A stretch of DNA of 64,000 nucleotides from Nocardioides solisilvae (GCF_003194625.1 NZ_QHKX01000002.1:1-64000); one strand, 5' to 3'. Positions 43,167 through 59,154 are shown, counted from the first letter of the stretch. Translations and numbers: made by a program. The notes: generated from the letters alone by a model not told the origin.

Positions 43167-45218
43167 TCAGAGCTCGTGGGGGTCCACCTGGACCCGCACC
43201 GCCTGCAGCTTGCGCGCGGACCGGATGCGCTGCAGCTCGCCGAGGGCGTCGGAGAGCGCGGGCCCGAGGGCGCGCGGCACCCGCACGACGAGACGCACCT
43301 CGTCCGGGCCCTCGGCCCTCGGCCCGCGCGACGGTGCGGGGACGGGGACCGGACCCAGGACCTCGGCGACCTCCGGCAGCGCCAGCAGCGTCAACGCGTC
43401 GTCGACCGCGCCCGGCTCCCCCGTGATCGTCGCGAGCCGGACCACGGGCGGGAGGTGGGCCTGGGCGCGGACCTCCAGCTCGCGGTGGGCGAAGCCGGCC
43501 GGGTCCCACCGGACCAGGGCCTGCAGGGCCGGGTGGGCGGGGTCGCCCACGGCCATCACCCGGCCACCCGGGCGGACGAGCCCGCCGGCGGCCATCCAGC
43601 GGCGGAGCGCCTCCTCGTCGGTGCGCAGGTCGGTGCGGCCCAGGGGGACCCACGTGTCGAGCAGGAGGACGGCGGCGTAGCCGGCCGCCGCCACCGGCTC
43701 GGCGCCCGGGGTCGCCACCACGACCTCGGGCCGCTCCCCCACCGCGGCCAGGACCCGGTCTCCCCCCGAGCTGCGGATCGTCGCGCCGGGCAGGCTGCGC
43801 CCCAGCTCCTCGGCCGTGCGGTCCCGACCCACCACGGGCGCCCGCAGCCCGCGGTGGCCGCACTCGGGACAGGACCAGTGCTCGTCGTGCGTGCCGCACC
43901 ACCGGCAGCGCGGCGGCCGGGTGCTGCTCCCCAGTTCCAGCGGGCCGCGACAGGCGCCGCAGCGCGCGGGCGTGCGGCACCGCTCGCAGGCCAGCGAGGG
44001 GGCCCAGCCCGACCGCGGCACCTGCACCAGCACCGGCCCGGACCGCAGGGCGGAGCGGAGCATGGCCTGCGCGGGGCCGGGGATGCGGGCAGGCACGCCG
44101 CGGTCCTCGCCCGGCACCACGTCGGTGCGGGCGGCCGCCCGGACCACCTCGCGCGCAGCCACCAGCGGGCGGGCCCAGCCGGTGCGCACCAGGTACTCCG
44201 CCTCGCAAGTCCGCGCGAAGCCGCCGACGAGCGCGGCGGCGCCGCTCAGCTCGGCCCGGGTGAGGAGCACCTCGCGGGTGTGGGGGTAGGGGGCGCGCGG
44301 CTCCGCGTGGAGGTCGTCGCCGTCGTCCCAGACCGCCACGAGCCCCAGGTCGTGGACCGGGGCGAAGGCCGCCGACCGCGTCCCGACGACGGCGCGACGC
44401 TCACCGCGGGACACCGAGAGGAACGCCGCGTAGCGGCGCGCCGGCCCGCCGTCGGCGGTGAGCACCGCGTGGCGGTCCTTACCCAGCACGGCGTCCAGGG
44501 CGGCGGAGAGCCGGCTCACGTCCCGGTGGTCCGGGACGCACAGCAGCACCCCCCGGCCGGAGGCCAGGGTCACGGCAGCCGCCTCGGCCAGCAAGGTCGG
44601 CCAGGGCGTCGCGGGGGCCGCCTGCCAGACGGCCCGCGGGGACCCTCCCGCGGCCAGTGCGGCCAGGAACGCGCCGGCGTCCCCCTGGCCGGCCCAGGCC
44701 CGCTGGGCACGGCCCAGGTCGAGGGTGGGCGACGGCGCCGGACCGGGGGTGGTCGCTGCCTCGACCGTCGCGTGCCGGGGCGGCACGGCGAGGCGCAGGA
44801 CGTCGGCGCGCGCCCCGGCGTACCGGTGGGCCACGCGGGCGGTGAGCTCGGCGACCTCGGGGCTCAGCACCGGCTCGGGACTCACGACCCGCCGCAGGGG
44901 CGCCAGGCGACCCGGGTGGTCGCTGCTTGCGGCGCGCTCGACGACGAATCCGTCGACGTCCTGGCCGGCGAAGCGGACCTTGACCCGCGCCCCGGGCACC
45001 GCCGTCGCGGCCATCGCGACGGGGACCGCGTAGTCGAAGGGGCGGTCCAGGTGGGCCAGGGGGACGTCCACCAGGACCCGGGCGACGGGGTCGACCGCGG
45101 CGGGCTCGGCCTCCTCGGCCCGGCGGCGGCTCCGGTCCCTCGTGCGGGCCCGGGCCTCGGCCACGGACGCACGGAGGCCGGGCAGCATCTCCGGCTGCCC
45201 GGCCTCGTGCTCGCTCAT
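43167..45218 (-). CDS. priA: PriA-like primosomal protein, helicase motifs degenerate
   Basis: 683 aa. N-terminal 3'-end-binding domain (VLVDVPLAHLDRPFDYAVP) and the zinc cysteines CERCRTPARCGAC, CRWCG and CPECG are kept, plus the C-terminal domain. The Walker A GxTGSGKT loop is absent (the region reads APATPWP) and the DEEH box reads WDDGDD, so it should not hydrolyse ATP. This loss is known for actinobacterial PriA proteins. ATG at 45218 preferred over a start 30 nt upstream. Confidence 0.9.
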   Translation of the reverse strand: MSEHEAGQPEMLPGLRASVAEARARTRDRSRRRAEEAEPAAVDPVARVLVDVPLAHLDRPFDYAVPVAMAATAVPGARVKVRFAGQDVDGFVVERAASSDHPGRLAPLRRVVSPEPVLSPEVAELTARVAHRYAGARADVLRLAVPPRHATVEAATTPGPAPSPTLDLGRAQRAWAGQGDAGAFLAALAAGGSPRAVWQAAPATPWPTLLAEAAAVTLASGRGVLLCVPDHRDVSRLSAALDAVLGKDRHAVLTADGGPARRYAAFLSVSRGERRAVVGTRSAAFAPVHDLGLVAVWDDGDDLHAEPRAPYPHTREVLLTRAELSGAAALVGGFARTCEAEYLVRTGWARPLVAAREVVRAAARTDVVPGEDRGVPARIPGPAQAMLRSALRSGPVLVQVPRSGWAPSLACERCRTPARCGACRGPLELGSSTRPPRCRWCGTHDEHWSCPECGHRGLRAPVVGRDRTAEELGRSLPGATIRSSGGDRVLAAVGERPEVVVATPGAEPVAAAGYAAVLLLDTWVPLGRTDLRTDEEALRRWMAAGGLVRPGGRVMAVGDPAHPALQALVRWDPAGFAHRELEVRAQAHLPPVVRLATITGEPGAVDDALTLLALPEVAEVLGPVPVPAPSRGPRAEGPDEVRLVVRVPRALGPALSDALGELQRIRSARKLQAVRVQVDPHEL

Positions 45219-45234
45219 GCGGAGGTGTCTACCA

Positions 45235-45265
45235 GTCCGCCCCGACATCGTCGGGACCGGCGGAC
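45235..45265. terminator. hairpin terminator after metK
   Basis: Inner stem CCCGAC-ATC-GTCGGG (45241-45255), outer arms GTCCGC (45235-45240) and GCGGAC (45260-45265), with a 4-nt bulge. Lies just beyond the metK stop and before priA. Confidence 0.55.
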
Positions 45266-45278
45266 CAGGAGGTGACGG

Positions 45279-46472
<1,194 letters not shown>

Positions 46473-46598
46473 GATGTCACTCTCTCCCTTGAGGTGTTGG
46501 TGGCGCTGTGGGTCGGGGGCACCGGCAGGCCCGGGCCGTCCGACGTGGTGGAGCAGTGCGGCAAGACTAGAGGGCAGCCAGCATGCAAGACAGGCGTC

Positions 46599-47849
46599 TC
46601 AGTGGGCGAATCGACGCGCGACCTCGTCCCAGATGGCGTGCGCGACGTCCGTCTTCGACGCCCGGGCGACCGCCCGGCTGCTGCCGTCGGCCCCAAGGAT
46701 CACGACCTCGTTGTCCTCGCTGCCGAAGACCGCCCCCCCGCCCACGTCGTTGACGACGAGCAGGTCGCACCCCTTGCGGGCCAGCTTGGCGCGCGCCAGG
46801 TCCAGCACCGAGCCGGTGCTGTCGCCCGTCTCGGCGGCGAAGCCCACCACGACCGAGCCCGGCGCGCGGCGCTCGGTCGCGAGCTCGCGCAGCACGTCGG
46901 GGTTCTGCTCCAGGGCCAGCGGCGGCGCGGAGCCGTCGGCGGCCTTCTTGATCTTCTCCGTGGACTGCGCCACGGGGCGGAAGTCGGCGGGCGCGGCGGC
47001 CATCACGACGGCGTCGGCCGAGCCGGCCTCGCGCAGCACCGCCTCGCGCAGCTCGGCCGTGCTCGTCACCCGGACGACGTGCGCGCCCGCCGGGTCGGCC
47101 AGCGCGACGTTGGCGGCCACGACGGTCACCTCGGCCCCGCGGGAGAGGGCGGCGCGCGCCAGCGCGTAGCCCTGCAGCCCGGAGGACCGGTTGCCGAGGA
47201 ACCGGACCGGGTCGAGGAACTCGCGGGTGCCGCCGGCCGAGACGACGACGCGACGGCCGGCGAGGTCGGCCGCGCCGGGCCTGGCGAGCACCTGCCGGGC
47301 GACCTCGTAGATCTCCACCGGGTCGGGCAGCCGACCCTTGCCGGTGTCCCGCCCCGTGAGGCGGCCGACGGCCGGCTCGAGCACGACGGCGCCGCGCGAC
47401 CGCAGGGTGGCGACGTTGGCCCGGGTCGCGGGGTGCTCCCACATCTCGGTGTGCATCGCCGGCGCGAAGACCACCGGGCAGCGGGCGGTGAGCAGGGTGT
47501 TGGTGAGCAGGTCGTCGGCGATCCCGTGGGCCGCACGCGCCAGCACGTCGGCGGTGGCGGGGGCGACCACCACGAGGTCGGCCTCCTGCCCGATCCGCAC
47601 GTGGGGCACCTCGTGCACCCGGCTCCACACGTCGGCGGCGACCGGCTTGCCCGAGAGGGCGGCCCAGGTCGGGGCGCCCACGAACTCGAGCGCGGCGGCG
47701 GTCGGCACGACGGTCACGTCGTGGCCCGACTCGCTGAAGCGGCGCAGGACCTCGCAGGCCTTGTAGGCCGCGATGCCCCCGGTGACCCCGAGGACGACAC
47801 GGGGCCGCTCCCGCTGCTGCGGGGCGGCCTCGTCGACGGTGTCCGTCAC
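46599..47849 (-). CDS. coaBC: bifunctional phosphopantothenoylcysteine decarboxylase / phosphopantothenate--cysteine ligase
   Basis: 416 aa. N-terminal FMN-dependent CoaC (GVTGGIAAYKACEVLR, active-site His in VPHVRIGQEAD, APAMHTEMWEHPA) and C-terminal CoaB (VVVSAGGTREFLDPVRFLGN, KIKK). Two steps of coenzyme A synthesis. Follows rpoZ by 12 bp. Confidence 0.96.
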   Translation of the reverse strand: MTDTVDEAAPQQRERPRVVLGVTGGIAAYKACEVLRRFSESGHDVTVVPTAAALEFVGAPTWAALSGKPVAADVWSRVHEVPHVRIGQEADLVVVAPATADVLARAAHGIADDLLTNTLLTARCPVVFAPAMHTEMWEHPATRANVATLRSRGAVVLEPAVGRLTGRDTGKGRLPDPVEIYEVARQVLARPGAADLAGRRVVVSAGGTREFLDPVRFLGNRSSGLQGYALARAALSRGAEVTVVAANVALADPAGAHVVRVTSTAELREAVLREAGSADAVVMAAAPADFRPVAQSTEKIKKAADGSAPPLALEQNPDVLRELATERRAPGSVVVGFAAETGDSTGSVLDLARAKLARKGCDLLVVNDVGGGAVFGSEDNEVVILGADGSSRAVARASKTDVAHAIWDEVARRFAH

Positions 47850-47861
47850 GTCAGGGGGTCG

Positions 47862-48191
47862 TCACTCGGCGGTGGCGGCGGCCTCGGCCCGGGCGGCAGC
47901 CTGGGCGGCCTCCTCGGCGGCGAGCTCCGCGGGGTCCACGTCCTCGCAGGTGAGCAGGTCCTCGTTGATCTCGCGCAGGGCGATGGAGAGGGGCTTCTCC
48001 TGGACGTGGGTGTCGACCAGCGGGCCGACGTACTCCAGGAGGCCCTCGCCGAGCTGCGAGTAGTAGGCGTTGATCTGCCGGGCGCGCTTGGCGCTGTAGA
48101 GCACCAGCTGGTACTTGCTGTCGGTCTTGGTGAGCAGGTCGTCGATCGAGGGGTTGGTCACGCCCTCGGCGGCGATGTGGGGGGCAGACAC
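47862..48191 (-). CDS. rpoZ: RNA polymerase omega subunit
   Basis: 109 aa. [25 protein letters not shown] and [10 protein letters not shown] match omega; Ala/Glu-rich tail as in other actinobacteria. GTG start at 48191. Standard gmk-rpoZ-coaBC order. Confidence 0.96.
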   Translation of the reverse strand: MSAPHIAAEGVTNPSIDDLLTKTDSKYQLVLYSAKRARQINAYYSQLGEGLLEYVGPLVDTHVQEKPLSIALREINEDLLTCEDVDPAELAAEEAAQAAARAEAAATAE

Positions 48192-48219
48192 GCGGGGGCC
48201 TCACAAAGGAAGTCGGGAA

Positions 48220-48804
48220 TCAGGACTCGGGACCGAGCCCCATCAACGTTACCAACTCCTCCACCGCCTCGTGAACTTCACGGTTGACGATGGTGACGTC
48301 GAACTCCTCCTCCGCCGCCAGCTCGTCGCGGGCGGTCGCCAGGCGCCGCTCCCGCTCGGCCTCGGTCTCGGTGCCCCGGCCGACGAGCCGACGGACCAGC
48401 TCGTCCCACGACGGCGGCTTGAGGAAGACGAAGAGCGCCTCGGGCATCGACTCGCGGACCTGGCGGGCCCCCTGCAGGTCGATCTCCAGCATGGCGGGAC
48501 GACCGGCGGCCAGGGCCTCCTCCACCGGGCCGCGGGGGGTGCCGTAGCGGGCCGCCCGGTGGACCGTGGCCCACTCGAGCAGCTGGGAGGAGTCGACCAT
48601 CCGGTCGAACTCCTCGTCGGAGACGAAGCGGTAGTGGACGCCGTCCACCTCGCCGGGGCGAGGGGCCCGCGTCGTCGCCGACACCGAGATCCAGACCTCC
48701 GGGTGGTGCTCCCGCACGGCGGCGGCGACCGTGCCCTTGCCGACGGCGGTGGGTCCGGCCAGCACCACGAGGCGCGACCGGCCGGGCTGCTCCGGCACGC
48801 TCAC
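48220..48804 (-). CDS. gmk: guanylate kinase
   Basis: 194 aa. P-loop [30 protein letters not shown] for GMP binding, and [14 protein letters not shown] at 48804 overlaps the mihF stop (GTGA). Confidence 0.96.
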   Translation of the reverse strand: MSVPEQPGRSRLVVLAGPTAVGKGTVAAAVREHHPEVWISVSATTRAPRPGEVDGVHYRFVSDEEFDRMVDSSQLLEWATVHRAARYGTPRGPVEEALAAGRPAMLEIDLQGARQVRESMPEALFVFLKPPSWDELVRRLVGRGTETEAERERRLATARDELAAEEEFDVTIVNREVHEAVEELVTLMGLGPES

Positions 48805-49121
48805 TCCCCGGTGGCGAACTCGCGCTCGAGCGCGGCCACCTGCTTGGTGCCGAGCCCGCGCACGCGGCGGCTCTCCGCGATCCCGAGGCGCTCCATGATC
48901 TGGCGCGCCCGGACCTTGCCCACCCCGGGCATCGACTGGAGGAGGTCGACCACGCGCATCTTGCCGATGACCTCGTTCTCCTGCCCCTCCCGGATGACCT
49001 CGAGGATCGAGGCGCCGGAGTTCTTCAGGCGGTTCTTCACCTCGGCGCGCTCCCGGCGGGAGGCGGCTGCCTTGTCGAGCGCCGCCTGGCGCTGTTCGGG
49101 GGTGAGCGGGGGCAGGGCCAC
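48801..49121 (-). CDS. mihF: actinobacterial integration host factor
   Basis: 106 aa. Non-specific, DNA-bending nucleoid protein of actinobacteria, unrelated to [23 protein letters not shown], the helix-rich centre, and the H2TH-like segment [17 protein letters not shown] followed by SRRVRGLG identify it. GTG start at 49121. It lies between pyrF and gmk as in other actinobacteria. Confidence 0.95.
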   Translation of the reverse strand: MALPPLTPEQRQAALDKAAASRRERAEVKNRLKNSGASILEVIREGQENEVIGKMRVVDLLQSMPGVGKVRARQIMERLGIAESRRVRGLGTKQVAALEREFATGE

Positions 49122-49188
49122 GTGTCGGTCCTCGTCTTCGTCGGGGTGGTGCGTCGGGCGGGTCGTCGGGTGCGCCGCGAGTCCGGTC

Positions 49189-49218
49189 AATCTAGTCACG
49201 GGTCGCTCCGGGCGGCAA
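49189..49218 (-). promoter_or_regulatory. mihF promoter
   Basis: Minus strand: -35 TTGCCG (49213-49218), 18-bp spacer, -10 TAGATT (49189-49194), about 60 nt before the GTG. Separates mihF-gmk-rpoZ expression from the pyr operon upstream. Confidence 0.65.
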
Positions 49219-49269
49219 TCGCAGGCGGTCCGGGCGCCGGTGACCTGCGCCACCGCGCGCCGGGCCGGC

Positions 49270-50097
49270 TCAGGGGGCCAGCGCAGCGACCTCGTCGTTG
49301 CCCCGCTGCACGGCGTCCCGCAGCCGCTGCGGGTCCGGGCCGGCGGCCAGCACCCCCCTGGAGCTGCTCGGCAGCACCGCCGGGGCGGCCGCGCCGAAGA
49401 TCCTGCGCAGGTCCTCGACCGTGCCGCCCTGGGCGCCGTAGCCCGGGGCCAGCAGCGGGCCGTTGACGTCGAGGTCCTCCTCCGGGGCGCCCAGGGTCGC
49501 CCCGACGACCGCGCCGAGGTCGCCCAGCGGCGTGGCCCCACGGTTGAGCTCGCGCAGGTGGTCCAGGACGACGCCCGCGACGGTGCGCCCGTCGGACCGG
49601 GCCTGCTGCACCTCGGCACCCTCGGGGTTGGAGGTGAGCGCCAGGACGAAGAGCCCGCCGCCGTGCCGCCGGGCCGCGTCGACGAAGGGCGCGAGGGAGC
49701 CGAAGCCGAGGTAGGGGCTGACGGTGACGGCGTCGGCCGCCACGAGAGAGGCCGGGTCGAGGTAGGCGTCGGCGTAGGCCTGGCTGGTGGACCCGATGTC
49801 CCCCCGCTTGACGTCGAGGAGGGTGAGCGCGCCGGCCTCCCGGGCGGTGGCCAGCACCCGCTCCAGGACCGCGACCCCGCGGCTGCCGAACCGCTCGAAG
49901 AACGCGCTCTGCGGCTTCACCACCGACGCCACCGGCGCCACCGCCTCGACGGCGCCGAGCGCGAACCGCTCGAGCCCCCCGACGTCGTCGGGGAGGCCCC
50001 AGTCGGCCAGCAGCGACGCGTGCGGGTCGATCCCGACGCAGAGCCGCCCGCGGCGGTCGAGAGCGTCGTGGAGTCGGGCGCCGAAGGGCTGGGTCAC
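49270..50097 (-). CDS. pyrF: orotidine 5'-phosphate decarboxylase (type 2)
   Basis: 275 aa. Last step of UMP synthesis. CVGIDPHASLL, VVKPQSAFFERFG and LLDVKRGDIGSTS contain the catalytic Lys/Asp set of the long (type 2) subfamily usual in mycobacteria. AGGAGG before GTG 50097, which overlaps the preceding stop. Confidence 0.96.
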   Translation of the reverse strand: MTQPFGARLHDALDRRGRLCVGIDPHASLLADWGLPDDVGGLERFALGAVEAVAPVASVVKPQSAFFERFGSRGVAVLERVLATAREAGALTLLDVKRGDIGSTSQAYADAYLDPASLVAADAVTVSPYLGFGSLAPFVDAARRHGGGLFVLALTSNPEGAEVQQARSDGRTVAGVVLDHLRELNRGATPLGDLGAVVGATLGAPEEDLDVNGPLLAPGYGAQGGTVEDLRRIFGAAAPAVLPSSSRGVLAAGPDPQRLRDAVQRGNDEVAALAP

Positions 50098-50963
50098 GGT
50101 TCCTCCTGGGGGTGGGGGGTGTGCGGGTGGTCCGGGCGGCGCACGGGGCGCTGCGGGTCGGCGCCGCGACCGAGCCGGTCGAGCACCGTGGGGTCGTGGA
50201 GCAGGGCCGTGCCGACCTGGACGGCGACGGCGCCCGCGGCCCGGAAGGCCCGCACGTCGGCCGGCTCCGCGATCCCGCCGGAGCCGACGACGGGGACGTC
50301 GGGGAGCGCGCGGCAGACCTCGTGCACGCAGCGCAGCGCCACCGGGCGGACGGCGGGCCCGCACAGGCCCGCGGGGGTGCCGTCGGCCAGCGCGGCGGGC
50401 ACCGGCCCGCCGACCACCACACCCGTCGCGCCCGCGTCGGCGACCGCGCGGGCCGACTCGACGACGCGGGAGACGTCGGGGCGCAGCTTGGCCAGCACGG
50501 GCAGGTCGCGCGGCACCTCGCGGCGCACGGCGCTCACCACGGAGGCGGCGTGGAAGGGCTCCCGGGCGTCGAAGAGCCCGCTGCCCCGAGGATCGGGCAC
50601 CGCGAGGTTGACCTCGACCCCGCGCACGCCGGGGGCGCGACCGACGCGCCGCGCCAGCTCGGCGTACTCGCCGAGGGTGGCGCCCACCAGCGAGACGTGG
50701 ACCCAGGCGCCGGCTCGGACCAGCCAGGGCAGGTCGTCGGCGAGGAAGGCGGCCACGCCGCGGTTGCGGGCCCCCGCGAGGTGCACGAGGCCGCTCGGGG
50801 CCTCCTCGAGGCGGGGACCCGGGCCGTCACCGCGGGCGTCCAGCGTCAGGCTGCGCGAGACGAGCGGGAGCCCGTCGAGGTCGAGGTACGGCGCCAGCTC
50901 GCGCCCGCTGCCCCCGCACCCCGCGGCGACGACCACCGGGCTGGGCAGGCGGAGGGCGGTCAC
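50094..50963 (-). CDS. dihydroorotate dehydrogenase-like protein lacking the catalytic Cys/Ser
   Basis: 289 aa. TIM barrel resembling class 1B PyrD, with the conserved Lys in LPVLAKLRPD and the phosphate-binding PVVGSGGIAEPADVRAF / AVQVGTALL. Where class 1B enzymes have a catalytic Cys in NxSCPN (class 2: Ser), this protein reads EVNLAVPDPR, with Val at the catalytic position near residue 122. The N-terminal FMN loop reads AAGCGGSG instead of ASGTFG. It probably is not a working DHODH, or uses another base. Coupled by GTGA to a PyrK-like gene. Confidence 0.8.
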   Translation of the reverse strand: MTALRLPSPVVVAAGCGGSGRELAPYLDLDGLPLVSRSLTLDARGDGPGPRLEEAPSGLVHLAGARNRGVAAFLADDLPWLVRAGAWVHVSLVGATLGEYAELARRVGRAPGVRGVEVNLAVPDPRGSGLFDAREPFHAASVVSAVRREVPRDLPVLAKLRPDVSRVVESARAVADAGATGVVVGGPVPAALADGTPAGLCGPAVRPVALRCVHEVCRALPDVPVVGSGGIAEPADVRAFRAAGAVAVQVGTALLHDPTVLDRLGRGADPQRPVRRPDHPHTPHPQEEP

Positions 50964-51835
50964 CAGTCCACCCCGTCCGCCCCGGCCACCCGGGCCGCCC
51001 CGGTCCCTCCACCTGGGCGTCGGTCGGCGAGGGCGCCCCAGTTGACCCGGTCCGCGCGCAGCGCGGGGCCCTCGTGGCACGCGCGCGCCCAGCTCGGCTG
51101 GCCCGCGGCGTCCTGGACCGGGACCTCGCAGGCCCCGCAGAGGCCCGTCCCGCACGGCATCGCGGGTGCCACGGCCACCTGGGCGCTCACGTCGTGGGCC
51201 TCGGCCGCGCGGGCGACCGCCCGCAGCAGGGCCGGGGAGCCGGAGGCGTAGACCACGGCCGGGGCGCTGCCGGCGACCGGGCCTGCCACCAGGTCGGCGA
51301 CCACGTGCTCGGCGCGGCCGCGGGTGCCGACGGAGCCGTCCGCGGTGACCACGGTGACGGCGCGGGCCAGCCTGCGGGCCTCGAGCGTCGCGAGCAGGTG
51401 GGCCTCGTCGTCGGCCGCGACGACCATCGTCACCGCGCACGAGCGCTCGCGCAGGCGCTCGGCCAGGGCGAGCAGCGGGGCCGCGGCGACCCCCTCGCCG
51501 ACCAGCAGGCAGGCCACGGGCTCGCGAGGCAGCGCGAACGCCCGGCCGAGCGGCCCGGTCAGCGGCAGCCGGTCCCCGGGGGCCCGGTCGCCCAGCCAGC
51601 GGCTGCCGGTTCCCCGCGGCTCGACGACGACCTCGAGGGTCGCCCCGTGGGTGCCGCTCCCCCGCACCCGGTGGACCCACATCGGCCGCCGGGCCAGCTG
51701 CGCCGGGCCGACCGTGACCGCCACGAACATCCCGGGCCGGAACCCCTCGGCCACCCCCGGGGCGGCAAGGGTGAGGACGCGGTGGGCACCGGCCCGCCGG
51801 TTGGCCAGCACCTCGGCGACCACGTGCACCGGCAC
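50960..51835 (-). CDS. PyrK-like electron-transfer subunit (FAD / 2Fe-2S)
   Basis: 291 aa. Ferredoxin-reductase-like FAD domain (RPGMFVAVTVG, then WLGDRAPGDRLPLTGPLG), a NAD-binding domain (LVGEGVAAAPLLALAERL) and a C-terminal 2Fe-2S site MPCGTGLCGACEV ... RACHEGP. In class 1B systems this subunit passes electrons from the PyrD flavin to NAD. Here its partner (50094-50963) is degenerate. GTG start 4 bp after the class 2 pyrD stop. Confidence 0.88.
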   Translation of the reverse strand: MPVHVVAEVLANRRAGAHRVLTLAAPGVAEGFRPGMFVAVTVGPAQLARRPMWVHRVRGSGTHGATLEVVVEPRGTGSRWLGDRAPGDRLPLTGPLGRAFALPREPVACLLVGEGVAAAPLLALAERLRERSCAVTMVVAADDEAHLLATLEARRLARAVTVVTADGSVGTRGRAEHVVADLVAGPVAGSAPAVVYASGSPALLRAVARAAEAHDVSAQVAVAPAMPCGTGLCGACEVPVQDAAGQPSWARACHEGPALRADRVNWGALADRRPGGGTGAARVAGADGVDW

Positions 51836-51839
51836 CCGG

Positions 51840-52906
51840 TCAGCCCTTCGCCAGGCCGCGGACGAGCCGGCGCGGCCACGCGGGCCCGCCGTAGACGAAG
51901 GCCGTGTAGGCCTGGAGCAGCGTGGCGCCCGCCTCGAGCCGGGCGCGGGCCTGCTCGGGCGTCGAGATCCCGCCCACCCCGACGAGCGTCATCGCCGGCC
52001 CGACCCGGGCGCGCAGCATCCGGGTCACGGCCAGGGCCCGGTCGTGCAGCGGGGCCCCCGAGAGCCCGCCGGCGCCCGCGGCCTCCACGACCGCAGGGTC
52101 GGAGGCCAGGCCGTCGCGCGAGATCGTCGTGTTGGTGGCGATCACGCCGTCGAGCCCGACCGCGACGGCGAGGTCGGCCACGGCCAGCACGTCCTCGTCG
52201 CTGAGGTCGGGGGCGATCTTGACCAGCAGCGGGACCCGGCGCTGCGTCACCACCTCGTCGGCGCGGCGGCGGACCGCCCGCAGCAGCGGCTCGAGCTTCT
52301 CCACGGCCTGGAGGTCCCGGAGCCCGGGGGTGTTCGGCGAGGAGACGTTGACGACGAGGTAGTCGGCGTGCGGCGCCAGCAGCCCGGTGCTCAGCCGGTA
52401 GTCGTCGACGGCCTCCTCCTCGGGCACGACCTTGGTCTTGCCGATGTTGACGCCCAGGACCACCTCGGGGCCGCCGCCCTCGTGCCGGACGCGGCCGGCG
52501 GCACGCCGGGCGAGGCGCTCGGCGACCGCGGCAGCCCCGTCGTTGTTGAAGCCCATCCGGTTGACCACCGCGTGGTCGGCGGGGAGGCGGAAGAGGCGCG
52601 GCCGGGGGTTGCCCGGCTGCGGCCGCCCGGTCACCGTGCCGACCTCCACGTGGCCGAACCCGAGCGCCGCGAGCGCGTCGATGCCGCGGGCGTTCTTGTC
52701 GAACCCCGCCGCCAGGCCCAGCGGGTGCGCGAAGCGCAGCCCCATCGCCTCCACCGGACGCACGCCGGCCGGAAGCCGACCGAGCAGGCGGGCGGTGGCG
52801 GGACGCCCGGCCCGGATCGCCCGGAACGCCGCCTCGTGGGCGGCCTCCGGGTCGACCCGGGTCAGGACCCGGTCGAAGAGCGTGCCGTAGACCGGCGCCC
52901 CGCGCA

Positions 52907-52907
<1 letters not shown>
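51840..52907 (-). CDS. pyrD: dihydroorotate dehydrogenase, class 2 (quinone-dependent)
   Basis: 355 aa. N-terminal amphipathic helices for membrane association (about 1-45), then the barrel with [30 protein letters not shown], catalytic Ser in [14 protein letters not shown], and [19 protein letters not shown]. This is the enzyme expected to do the oxidation step. ATG overlaps the carB stop. Confidence 0.96.
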
Positions 52908-56211
<3,304 letters not shown>

Positions 56212-56212
<1 letters not shown>

Positions 56213-57339
56213 CAGGCCCTCGCCTCCATCAGCTCGCAGAAACGGTCGAAGAGGTACGCCGCGTCGTGCGGTCCGGCCGCGGCCTCCGGGTGGTACTGGA
56301 CGGAGAAGCTCTTGAGGGCGCCGTCGGCGGTCCGCAGCTCGAGCCCCTCGACGACGTCGTCGTTGAGGCAGACGTGCGAGACCGAGGCGACGCCGTACGG
56401 GGTCTCGGTGCTCCCCTCGAGCGGGGCGTCCACGGCGAAGCCGTGGTTGTGGGCGGTCACCTCCACCTTGCCGGTGGTGCGGTCCATCACGGGCTGGTTG
56501 ATGCCGCGGTGGCCGTACTTGAGCTTGTAGGTGCCGAAGCCGAGGGCCCGGCCGAAGAGCTGGTTGCCGAAGCAGATGCCGAAGTAGGGCAGGTCCTGGG
56601 CCAGCGCGCCCCGGAGCAGCTCGACCTGGGCGGTCGTCGCGGCCGGGTCGCCGGGGCCGTTGGAGAAGAACAGGCCGTCGGGGGCCACCGCGTCGACCTC
56701 CTCCAGCGTGGAGGTGGCGGGGAGGACGTGGACCTCGATGCCCCGCTCGCTCATCATGCGGGGGGTGTTGGACTTGATGCCGAGGTCGAGGGCCGCGACG
56801 GTGAACCGCTTCTCCCCCACCGCCGGGACGACGTACGGCTCCGCCGTCGTCACCGCGTCGCTCAGCTGGGCACCGGCCATCCCGGCGCTCTCGCGCACCC
56901 GCCCCAGCAGCGCCTCGGGGTCGGTCTCGGTCGTGGAGATCCCCACCCGCATCGCACCGCGCTCGCGCAGGTGCCGGGTCAGGGCCCGGGTGTCCACCCC
57001 GGAGATCCCGACGACGCCCTGCTCGCGCAGGTCGTCGTCCAGGGTCCGGGTGCTGCGCCAGCTCGACGGCACCCGTGCGGGGTCGCGCACGACGTAGCCG
57101 GCCACCCAGATCCGACGGGACTCGGTGTCCTCGTCGTTCATGCCGGTGTTGCCCACGTGCGGGGCCGTCATCACGACGACCTGGCGGTGGTAGCTGGGAT
57201 CGGTCAGCGTCTCCTGGTAGCCGGACATGCCGGTCGAGAAGACGATCTCGCCGAAGGTCTCGCCCTCGGCACCGAAGGAGTCACCGCGAAAGGTGCGCCC
57301 GTCCTCGAGGACCATGAGCGCAGGGGCAGGCAGAGCCAT
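56212..57339 (-). CDS. carA: carbamoyl-phosphate synthase small subunit
   Basis: 375 aa glutamine amidotransferase subunit. N-terminal domain with [18 protein letters not shown]; class I GATase with nucleophile Cys in [11 protein letters not shown] and the His/Glu in [17 protein letters not shown] before ATG 57339; the Shine-Dalgarno is part of a PyrR-type leader element (57345-57385). Confidence 0.97.
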
Positions 57340-57344
57340 GCCGC

Positions 57345-57385
57345 ACCTCCTTCTCCGCCTCACAGGACGGACCGTTAAAGGATGT
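57345..57385 (-). promoter_or_regulatory. PyrR-type leader element before carA
   Basis: 41 nt on the minus strand from ACATCCTTTAACG through CCGTCCTGTGAGGCGG to the ribosome-binding site AAGGAGGT. The loop fits the PyrR-binding core TCCNGNGAGG. It matches the pyrR element at 38 of 41 positions. In mycobacteria the homologous element gives PyrR/UMP-dependent translational repression. Confidence 0.85.
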
Positions 57386-57399
57386 TCGAACCGACGCCG

Positions 57400-57405
57400 A
57401 CCCTA
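57400..57405 (-). promoter_or_regulatory. carAB operon -10 box
   Basis: Minus-strand TAGGGT, 14 nt before the leader element; the pyrR unit has the same hexamer at nearly the same distance. Confidence 0.5.
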
Positions 57406-57447
57406 CCAGCGGAACCTCGCGCTCCCGCGACCGGCACCGTCCCGTGG

Positions 57448-59148
<1,701 letters not shown>

Positions 59149-59154
59149 GGGAGG

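Noticed and set aside
46473-46598. SAM riboswitch before metK
   Set aside because: No recognisable SAM-I, SAM-II or SAM-IV core in the 126-bp gap.
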